The position numbers were made by a program, and so were the translations under genes. From the NCBI GenBank assembly GCA_018609055.1, contig JABAYJ010000008.1, forward strand, positions 230,657 to 294,656: DNA of 64,000 bases, in the 5' to 3' direction. Below are positions 26,106 to 32,706 of this stretch, one piece after another. The notes under the pieces are model-generated. The model searched no databases. It was given only the letters and a program-made list of their open reading frames with translations, and was not told the DNA's origin. Every line of letters starts with the position of its first letter. Within the stretch, counting starts at the first letter, position 1. This stretch comes from Flavobacteriales bacterium. GTDB taxonomy: Bacteria; Bacteroidota; Bacteroidia; Flavobacteriales_D; CAJJDF01.

Positions 26106-26705
26106 ATGATCGAGACTGTTCAAGACATTATAAACCAAGAAGTAAAAGCGCTTCAAAACCTGGTTGCTAATGATAACTACCAAAATGCTGTTGATTTAAT
26201 AGAAGAGCAAGTTCACCAAAAAGGCGGAAAAGTAGTAATAAGTGGAATGGGGAAAGCCGGACAAATTGGTATAAACATTGCTACAACACTTGCCTCTACA
26301 GGAACTCCTGCTGTATTTCTTCACCCAAGCGAATCGCAACATGGTGATTTAGGAATAGTTCAGAAAAACGACATCTTAATTCTTATTTCTAACTCAGGAA
26401 AAACAAGAGAAATAGTAGAATTAGAAGTTTTGGTAAAAAGAATGTACCCATCTATTAAGATTATTGGATTAACAGGAAACTTAGAAGGAGACTTAGCAGG
26501 ATTTAGTGATGTAGTTTTATACACGGGAGCTCCAAAAGAAGTTGGTCCTTTGGGATTAGCACCTACTACTTCAACTACGGTAATGACTGTTATTGGAGAT
26601 ATAGTAATTGTATTATTAATGAAGAAAATTGGATTCACCAAAGAGCAATATGCCTTGAGACACCACAGTGGTTATTTGGGAAGTAAAGCTAGAGGGGAAC
26701 AATAA
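26106..26705 (+). CDS. KpsF/GutQ-type SIS-domain sugar-phosphate isomerase (arabinose-5-phosphate isomerase), no CBS domains
   Basis: A 199-residue SIS-domain protein likely interconverting D-ribulose 5-phosphate and D-arabinose 5-phosphate, the first step of Kdo synthesis. Family motifs are VVISGMGKAGQIG (residues 39-51), ATTLASTGTPAVFLHPSE, QHGDLGIVQ, LISNSGKTRE and the APTTSTTVMTVIGD segment with the catalytic His region. Most KdsD/KpsF proteins (about 320 residues) have a CBS pair at the C-terminus; this one ends after the SIS domain (GYLGSKARGEQ), like short forms. The ATG at 26106 is chosen over a longer frame open from 25947 that overlaps the hydrolase gene. It is 9 bp upstream of kdsA. 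Confidence 0.88.
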   Translation: MIETVQDIINQEVKALQNLVANDNYQNAVDLIEEQVHQKGGKVVISGMGKAGQIGINIATTLASTGTPAVFLHPSESQHGDLGIVQKNDILILISNSGKTREIVELEVLVKRMYPSIKIIGLTGNLEGDLAGFSDVVLYTGAPKEVGPLGLAPTTSTTVMTVIGDIVIVLLMKKIGFTKEQYALRHHSGYLGSKARGEQ

Positions 26706-26714
26706 ATATTGAAA

Positions 26715-27494
26715 ATGAAAAAATTTACACTTATAGCAGGGCCTTGTGCCATTGAAGATGATATGATTCCTTTTAAAATTGCCAAAGAAGTAAAGGCGAT
26801 TTGTAATAAATTGGATATCGAATTTATATTTAAAGGAAGTTACAGAAAAGCAAACCGTTCTAAACTAGATAGTTTTACTGGAATTGGTGATGATATTGCT
26901 TTAAATATCATCAAACAAATTGGAAAAGATTTAAGAGTAGAAACAATTACAGACATTCACGAAAGCCATGAAGTGGCTCATGTTGCTAAGTTTGTTGATC
27001 ACCTTCAAATTCCTGCATTTTTATGCAGACAAACTGCTTTGTTGCTTGAAGCTGGGAAATCTGGATGTGGTGTAAACATCAAAAAAGGACAATTCCTGTC
27101 GCCTGAGGCAATGATTTTTCCTTTAGAGAAGGTACTTTCTACAGGAAACAAAAATGTATGGCTTTGTGAAAGAGGAACTACATTTGGTTACTCGGATTTA
27201 ATTGTAGATGCTACAGCAATTCACAGAATGAAAAAATTAGGTGCTCCAGTAATTATGGATTGTACCCACTCAGTACAAAAACCTAACAAAACAGAAGGTG
27301 TAACTGGTGGTGACCCAACTCTTATTGAATCTATCGCTTTATCAGCAATTGCTACAGGTGCAGATGGTTTCTTTATGGAAGTTCACCCAAACCCAAGCGA
27401 AGCAAAAAGTGATCCCCATACTATGTTACAACTAGATAAATTGGAGGGGATTTTGACTAAATGCATGGCTGTAAGGAAGGCTTTGAATAGTTAA
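26715..27494 (+). CDS. kdsA: 3-deoxy-8-phosphooctulonate (Kdo-8-P) synthase
   Basis: A 259-residue class I aldolase-fold enzyme condensing arabinose 5-phosphate with phosphoenolpyruvate to Kdo 8-phosphate, the committed step for the inner core of lipopolysaccharide. Motifs are LIAGPCAIED at the N-terminus, FKGSYRKANRSKLDSFTG, ITDIHES, PAFLCRQTALL, VNIKKGQFLSP, ERGTTFGYSDLIVD and DCTHSVQKPN, with the C-terminal GADGFFMEVHPNP loop. The metal-site Cys (GPCAIE) is kept. ATG at 26715 is preferred; a TTG two codons earlier is possible. It is 9 bp after the kdsD-like gene, so the two enzymes are made together. Confidence 0.95.
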   Translation: MKKFTLIAGPCAIEDDMIPFKIAKEVKAICNKLDIEFIFKGSYRKANRSKLDSFTGIGDDIALNIIKQIGKDLRVETITDIHESHEVAHVAKFVDHLQIPAFLCRQTALLLEAGKSGCGVNIKKGQFLSPEAMIFPLEKVLSTGNKNVWLCERGTTFGYSDLIVDATAIHRMKKLGAPVIMDCTHSVQKPNKTEGVTGGDPTLIESIALSAIATGADGFFMEVHPNPSEAKSDPHTMLQLDKLEGILTKCMAVRKALNS

Positions 27495-27504
27495 GATTTA
27501 CTTT

Positions 27505-28284
27505 ATGAAAAGAATCCAACTATTTGAAATTGAAGACCAAAGCTGGTTTCCGGCTTGGATAAGAGATAGTATGACTAGGCTTATTAACGTAATGCACAAG
27601 TTTTTGGAAACTAAGAAAGACTAATCAGATTTGCTTAAAAAAGTAATGGATAAGACAGGTAAATCGAAGATTGTTGACTTATCTTCTGGTGCTGGAGGTC
27701 CACTAATTGATAGTGTTGACATACTGAAAGAAGAGATAAACGTTAACTTAACACTTACCGATTTATACCCCAATAAGAAAGTTGCAGCTAAGCTAAATTC
27801 AGATTCTGATGATTCGGTTACTTATATGGAATTGCCAGTTAATGCGGTAGATGTTCCAGAAAACCTTAATGGAATAAGAACAATGGTTTGTAGCCTACAT
27901 AACATGAGACCAGAAACTGTTGAGGAGATTCTTACGAATGCTCAAGAAGCGAAAGAAGGTTTTTGTGCCATTGAAATAAGTGATAATTCTTCACCTAAAG
28001 TCCTTTGGTGGTTATCAATTCCATTTTCGTTTATAATTAGTTTAATAGTTACTCCAATGTCAAAGGGATTAACTCTTCCGTAGGTTTTTTTTACTTACAT
28101 CATTCCTATTATACCAATTTGTTTTGCTTGGGATGGTGCAGTTTCTAACGCACGAACCTATACAATGGATGATATTGAGGTTATCTTATCAAAAATAAGA
28201 AAGCCCGAATACACCTGGGAACCAGGAGTATTGAAAGGCAAAAAATCTAAGAAAATGTATTTGATTGGATATCCAACTGTTTAA
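27505..28284 (+). pseudogene. class I SAM-dependent methyltransferase, interrupted by two in-frame stops
   Basis: One reading frame runs from ATG 27505 to TAA 28282-28284 but is broken by TAA at 27622-27624 and TAG at 28081-28083. Translation across the stops gives a continuous protein of ~257 residues: FEIEDQSWFPAWIRDSMTRL at the start, a Rossmann strand IVDLSSGAGGP with LTLTDLYPN, then membrane-like WWLSIPFSFIISLIVTP, and PICFAWDGAVSNARTYT. This is the pattern of a conserved family of methyltransferase-like proteins found in bacteria and eukaryotes. No indels were needed. The stop codons suggest recent inactivation. It overlaps the convergent M42 peptidase gene by 4 bp. Confidence 0.85.
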
Positions 28285-29204
28285 AGGTTCTTCATCAAAT
28301 ACTCATATAACTTTACCATCTCCAATATATCTGCTTTATTCACTCTTTCAGTAGGAGTATGAACATTGTGTTCGGCCGCCCCTATGAAACACCAATCAAA
28401 AGGATAAGGAGATTTTTGTAGCGCATTTCCGTCACTTCCTCCAGCATTCTCTACTTCTAATTGATATTGAACTCCGCTTTCTTTAGCAAGGTCTATAATT
28501 CGGTTAATATAACTTCTTCTTGGGATTCCAGAATCTCTCATAGAAATTGCTACTCCTCCTCCATCTGTTACTCCATCAGTAATCCAAGTAATATCAGAAA
28601 TTAAGGCTTGCTTCACTCCCCAATTCTCGAACATATATTTGGCTAAGTAACCTACAGAACCTCCTCCATGTTCTTCCCAACAAGAAAAACAGATAACTCC
28701 GTTCTCTAAATTTTCGGCAACTTGTAAGGCATTCCAAACTCCCAATCTATTATCCATGTAACAAGATTGCACATGAGAATCGGTTTCAATAAAATCTCTT
28801 TTAAAAACTAAATCAGTTCCTCTATCAATTTCTCTATCGCACACATATTCGTAATGTTCGCTACCATTTTCATGCTCCACAATTAGCAATTCACACTCTA
28901 CTTTTCCTTTGCTGTCCTCCCCTACTAATTTTGTTCCTTCAATAGTTCTTGGCCCTCCAACTTTCACAATTTCCTTGTTATACTTTACGGTAAATCCTAT
29001 AGAATCTATGTGTGCAAAAATAGCTGTTTTTGGCTTTCCAAATTTCAGCATAATACAATCCTGAAATCCAACTCCAAAGAAAATCTCTGGTTGTACTTTC
29101 CATGATGATTTGTTCTTTTCTATATAGTCCAATAAAAAATTAGTCATCTCAATTTCATTCCCCGAAGGAGCATGAATACCGCACATTTCTTTCAATAATT
29201 CCAT
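28281..29204 (-). CDS. M42-type (glutamyl aminopeptidase-like) metallopeptidase
   Basis: A 307-residue cocatalytic zinc aminopeptidase of the M42/M28 clan. Candidate metal ligands and catalytic residues are H65 and D67 in IFAHIDSIGF, D151 in MDNRLG, E177/E178 in WEEHGGG, D204 in SDITW and H282 in HNVHTPTERV. The segment GGSDGNALQ is typical of M42. No signal peptide, so it acts in the cytoplasm on short peptides. It starts directly after the GNAT stop codon, so it is the last gene of a four-gene minus operon. The 3' end overlaps the methyltransferase pseudogene by 4 bp. Precise subfamily is uncertain. Confidence 0.82.
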   Translation of the reverse strand: MELLKEMCGIHAPSGNEIEMTNFLLDYIEKNKSSWKVQPEIFFGVGFQDCIMLKFGKPKTAIFAHIDSIGFTVKYNKEIVKVGGPRTIEGTKLVGEDSKGKVECELLIVEHENGSEHYEYVCDREIDRGTDLVFKRDFIETDSHVQSCYMDNRLGVWNALQVAENLENGVICFSCWEEHGGGSVGYLAKYMFENWGVKQALISDITWITDGVTDGGGVAISMRDSGIPRRSYINRIIDLAKESGVQYQLEVENAGGSDGNALQKSPYPFDWCFIGAAEHNVHTPTERVNKADILEMVKLYEYLMKNL

Positions 29205-29729
29205 TTAATCTTCTTTATTTATCAATTGATAAAACAATTCTGTTTCCCAACCATTTATAGTTTTTACCCAATCTTTTTTAGCTCCAGTTTTATTAAACTC
29301 ATTCTTTTCGAATAACTTAATACTATGTTCGTTTGATTCAAAAATATTACAAAACAATCCATGTAAATTCAATCTATCAAAACTGTATTTAATCATCAAT
29401 TTAAGCGCTTCATCCGCATATCCTTTGTTCCTTTCACTCACTTCATCAATCAATACTCCCACTCCTGCTCTTCTATGTAATGGATCGTATTCGAACAAAT
29501 CAATTGTACCAATTGGTTTGTCATTCTCTAGCAAACAGATAATAAAACGCAATTGTTTTGTCTCAAAAATATCCTGAGCCGAGTTTACATATTGCAGAAC
29601 TAAATGCTCCGAAAAAGGGACTAAGGTGTTACTCACAGCCCAATTATCTGGGTTATTTTCCCATTGTAGCATAAGTGCTGCATCTCTTGGTTCAATAGTT
29701 CTAAGGTATATATTTTTGGAGTTTAACAT
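29205..29729 (-). CDS. GNAT family N-acetyltransferase (RimJ/RimL-like)
   Basis: A 174-residue acetyltransferase. The N-terminal strand (NIYLRTIEPRDAALMLQWEN) and the acetyl-CoA site (RRAGVGVLIDEVSERNKGYADEAL, with the Gly-rich motif A partly replaced as RNKGYADEA) match the RimJ/RimL group of GNAT enzymes. The LHGLFCNIFESNEHSIKLFEKNEF segment is the classic motif B. Substrates may be N-termini, sugars or polyamines; not predictable. It lies 3 bp after the ABC transporter stop and adjoins the M42 gene. Confidence 0.88.
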   Translation of the reverse strand: MLNSKNIYLRTIEPRDAALMLQWENNPDNWAVSNTLVPFSEHLVLQYVNSAQDIFETKQLRFIICLLENDKPIGTIDLFEYDPLHRRAGVGVLIDEVSERNKGYADEALKLMIKYSFDRLNLHGLFCNIFESNEHSIKLFEKNEFNKTGAKKDWVKTINGWETELFYQLINKED

Positions 29730-29732
29730 AGT

Positions 29733-31544
29733 TTATCTGTATTGAATTTCACTAAGGTTTCGGTATATGCCATTTTCAATTTTCACTAATTCATCATGAG
29801 TTCCTGATTCCACAATCATTCCTTGATCCATCACTACGATTTTGTCACAGTTTTTAATAGTAGATAATCTGTGTGCAATAACAAAAGAAGTTCTTCCTTT
29901 CATCAATCCCTCCAGTGCTTCTTGTACCAATAATTCCGATTCTGAATCTAATGAACTGGTTGCTTCATCAAGAATTAAAATAGAAGGGTTCTTAAGAATA
30001 GCTCTTGCAATGGCAACTCTTTGTTTCTGTCCTCCAGATAATTGTATTCCTCTATCTCCCACATAAGTTTCGTATCCATCAGGAAAAGACATGATGAAAT
30101 CGTGAGCATTTGCTCCTTTTGCAGCTTCAATAATTTCATTCTCGGTTGCGTTCAATCTTCCGTAAGCTATGTTTTCTTTTATCGTCCCTCCAAAAAGGAT
30201 TACTTCCTGAGGTACAATTGCCATTTCATTTCGCAACTCACTTAAATTGTACTCTTTGGCAGGTTTACCATCAAATAATATTTCTCCAGAATTAGGTTTA
30301 TAAAACTGTAACAACAAAGCCGAAACGGTAGATTTTCCTGCACCTGAAGAACCGACTAAGGCTATTTGCTGTCCTGCTTCTACATCTAAAGATATTCCTT
30401 TCAACACCTCCACATCATCCCTAGTTTCATAAGAAAATGAAATGTTTTTAAGATTTACATTTCCTTTCAAATTTAATGAGGCTTCAATTGGAGTTAAAGC
30501 TAAATCTTCTTTTTCTCCATCCAAAATAGCCATCAAACTCTGTGTAGAACCAATTGCTTTTTGAACTTTAGCATACAAATCAGGAAGATTACTAATAGCT
30601 CCACCAACAAAAATGGTATACAAAATAAAACTAATAAAACTCTTATTACTCATGTCACCAGTATCAACCATTAGCTTCCCTTGCCAGATAATAAACACGA
30701 TTGAACCGAACATGAAGAAAATTACAAATGAGAAAAATAAACCTCTCCATTTTACAATTCTCATTGTTTTGTCGCGCACTTCAATAACTTGTTTTCGGTA
30801 GCGAATTATTTCAAAAAACTCATTTGCAAATGCTTTTACATTATTTATACCCATTAAGCTTTCTTCCAAAACAGAATTTGATTTTGCCGAAGCATCCTGT
30901 GTTTCTTTTGCAACTTTCTTAATAAATTTTCCAAAAACAACAGCAATTATTGCTACTATTGGAACAACAGAAAGCATAATAAAACATAACCTAGGGGACA
31001 TAAAAAATAAGGCTACTAAACTAAAAACAACAGTAATAATTTGTCTAATAAATGTAGCTAAAGTTGTATTCAAAGTATCTCTAAGAAGCTCTACATCAGA
31101 AGAAATTCTACTTGTTAGTTCGCCTACTTTATTTTTATTGAAAAAATTTAATGGAGAAGATACTAAGACTTTAAAAGCTTCTTCTCTTAAATCTTTTAGA
31201 GAATTAGCCGTAAAATATCCAAAAAGATAAATACGAAAGAAAGAGAAAAAAGCTTGAGCAGCAAATACACAAATCATAACCTTAATAAGAGTGCTTGTGT
31301 TATTTAAATCGAGCCATTGTTGAGTCTCAGGAATAACATTTGTAACAGATGAAATTACTTCGGGTGTATCTTTACCTATAAGTTGTCCCATTAAATATGG
31401 AAATAACATTCCTATTAAGCTAGATAAAAACAAAAATATCATACCAACACTAAATGCTAATCTGTATGGCTTTATAAATCTGAAAAATGTAGAAGCTTTT
31501 TTAAAACTCCCTTTTTCTAATTTAATTCGTTCTGATCTTGCCAT
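29733..31544 (-). CDS. ABC exporter, fused permease/ATPase (MsbA/SmdA-like)
   Basis: A 603-residue half-transporter. Six membrane helices occupy residues about 30-335, followed by a nucleotide-binding domain with Walker A GSSGAGKST (398-406), Q-loop VPQEVIL, signature LSGGQ (502-506), Walker B ILILDE (522-527) and the H-loop AHRLST. It works as a homodimer exporting lipids or drugs across the cytoplasmic membrane; MsbA-like flippase function is possible. It overlaps the methyltransferase gene by 1 bp and is followed after 3 bp by the GNAT gene. The insert between helices 1 and 2 (about 58-85) is longer than in typical MsbA. Confidence 0.92.
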   Translation of the reverse strand: MARSERIKLEKGSFKKASTFFRFIKPYRLAFSVGMIFLFLSSLIGMLFPYLMGQLIGKDTPEVISSVTNVIPETQQWLDLNNTSTLIKVMICVFAAQAFFSFFRIYLFGYFTANSLKDLREEAFKVLVSSPLNFFNKNKVGELTSRISSDVELLRDTLNTTLATFIRQIITVVFSLVALFFMSPRLCFIMLSVVPIVAIIAVVFGKFIKKVAKETQDASAKSNSVLEESLMGINNVKAFANEFFEIIRYRKQVIEVRDKTMRIVKWRGLFFSFVIFFMFGSIVFIIWQGKLMVDTGDMSNKSFISFILYTIFVGGAISNLPDLYAKVQKAIGSTQSLMAILDGEKEDLALTPIEASLNLKGNVNLKNISFSYETRDDVEVLKGISLDVEAGQQIALVGSSGAGKSTVSALLLQFYKPNSGEILFDGKPAKEYNLSELRNEMAIVPQEVILFGGTIKENIAYGRLNATENEIIEAAKGANAHDFIMSFPDGYETYVGDRGIQLSGGQKQRVAIARAILKNPSILILDEATSSLDSESELLVQEALEGLMKGRTSFVIAHRLSTIKNCDKIVVMDQGMIVESGTHDELVKIENGIYRNLSEIQYR

Positions 31545-32338
31545 TAGTTATTTTGAGAAATTACATAGTATGACTGAAATGTAAAGAAATCATTCAACCA
31601 TGGAATTCCTCCAACAATCGGAGTCAATTTCTTAGGATTCATTCCAAACTTGTATTTATAGATTGGTGCAACAAAATACTTTTGCTTCTTTTCTATTTTA
31701 AAATCATTCTCTTTGGCTAATCTCTCAAAACGAGCAGTTGAAATACGAGTTTCTTTAACTTCAACCAGTCCTTCTATCTTATCTTTCTTCTCACCCATCA
31801 CTTTCAACATACCTTTGTATACTGGCATAGGTAGTATATGATAATAAGGAAGTTTAGATGCTAATTTACCCACTGCAACTTGCTGGTGTCCTCCATAAGG
31901 CATTCTCCAAGCAGGGAAACCAAAGAATATAACTCCATCAGGTTTTAAAAACTTAGAAACCTCCTTCATGAACTTCTTTTGATCGTGAATGTGTTCAATT
32001 ACATCTTTTAATATCACTAAATCAAATTTTTCACCCAATCCATCTGCATCAATATCATAAATATCTTTTGCAATAAATTTTAAATTTCCTTTTTCAACAT
32101 CCTCTTTTTGGAACTCATTTGCAAGTTTAGTTCGATTTTCACTAAGTTCAATACCCACACAATAACATCCTTCTTCTACAAAAGCTTTTAGCACACCTCC
32201 CTCTGCACTGCCTATTTCTAGTACTCTTTTCCCTTTTTCAGGAGTAAATGAATCTTTTAAAAAAGGTAAAATAGACTCTTTAGAGTTTAGGTATTGAATT
32301 TCAAAATACCTTGGTTTATCAGTATGTATTTCTTGCAT
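31544..32338 (-). CDS. class I SAM-dependent methyltransferase
   Basis: A 264-residue methyltransferase. The SAM-binding Rossmann motifs are visible: motif I VLEIGSAEGGVLKAF (residues about 40-54), an acidic loop after strand 2 (GIELSEN), and motif post-III VILKDVIEHIHDQKKFMKEV with LKPDGVIFFGFPAW. The C-terminal half (KPKKLTPIVGGIPW-like) is variable. Such proteins often modify lipids, sugars or small molecules. It is the first gene of the four-gene minus operon and its start is 96 bp from rpmH on the plus strand. No defined substrate. Confidence 0.88.
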   Translation of the reverse strand: MQEIHTDKPRYFEIQYLNSKESILPFLKDSFTPEKGKRVLEIGSAEGGVLKAFVEEGCYCVGIELSENRTKLANEFQKEDVEKGNLKFIAKDIYDIDADGLGEKFDLVILKDVIEHIHDQKKFMKEVSKFLKPDGVIFFGFPAWRMPYGGHQQVAVGKLASKLPYYHILPMPVYKGMLKVMGEKKDKIEGLVEVKETRISTARFERLAKENDFKIEKKQKYFVAPIYKYKFGMNPKKLTPIVGGIPWLNDFFTFQSYYVISQNN

Positions 32339-32383
32339 GACTTATTTTATATGGTATAAATTTAAAATTATTTTTAAATATAC

Positions 32384-32413
32384 TTTGTATAAATAATAAA
32401 TTATGTATTTTTG
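32384..32413 (+). promoter_or_regulatory. Bacteroidota-type promoter for rpmH
   Basis: TTTG at 32384-32387 and TATTTTTG at 32406-32413 are separated by 18 bp, matching the -33/-7 consensus (TTG, TAnnTTTG). The predicted start of transcription near 32419 gives a ~16-nt leader before the ATG at 32435. Confidence 0.8.
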
Positions 32414-32434
32414 CAAACCGTAATAACAACTACT

Positions 32435-32593
32435 ATGAAAAGAACATACCAACCATCAAGAAGAAAGAGAAGAAACAAACACGGTTTCAGAGAAAGAATG
32501 TCATCAGCTAATGGGCGAAGAGTTCTTGCACGTAGAAGAAAGAAAGGAAGAAAGAAGTTAACGGTTTCTTGCGAGGCAAGACCAAAGAGATAA
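32435..32593 (+). CDS. rpmH: 50S ribosomal protein bL34
   Basis: A 52-residue, strongly basic ribosomal protein: [20 protein letters not shown], then the [16 protein letters not shown] core. Length is close to the usual 44-53. The ATG at 32435 is chosen because bL34 begins MKRTYQPS; an upstream TTG in frame would add eight residues that lie on top of the -7 promoter box. A clear terminator follows at 32611-32639, so it is transcribed alone. Unlike many bacteria, it is not beside dnaA or rnpA here. Confidence 0.98.
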   Translation: MKRTYQPSRRKRRNKHGFRERMSSANGRRVLARRRKKGRKKLTVSCEARPKR

Positions 32594-32610
32594 TGTTAAT
32601 AAAAATTAAT

Positions 32611-32639
32611 AAGGACAACACTAGTTGTCCTTTTTTTTT
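32611..32639 (+). terminator. Rho-independent terminator after rpmH
   Basis: AAGGACAAC at 32611-32619 pairs with GTTGTCCTT at 32624-32632 around a 4-nt loop (ACTA), followed by T's to 32639. Nine base pairs, 17 bp after the rpmH stop. Confidence 0.93.
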
Positions 32640-32652
32640 GCCCAAGATTCTG

Positions 32653-32660
32653 TATTTTTG
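32653..32660 (+). promoter_or_regulatory. -7 promoter element for carB
   Basis: TATTTTTG matches TAnnTTTG, 46 bp before the carB ATG at 32707. The -33 region overlaps the T-run of the rpmH terminator (TTTG at 32637-32640), only 12 bp from the box, so spacing is not ideal. Confidence 0.45.
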
Positions 32661-32706
32661 CTCAATTTGAATCTAAACTATTTAAAAACATAGAAAACTT
32701 GCACTC

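Noticed and set aside
27622..28083. Stop-codon reassignment or programmed readthrough in the methyltransferase gene
   Set aside because: Two different stops (TAA and TAG) are involved and both are used as normal terminators by many genes in the window. No stimulatory structure was seen.
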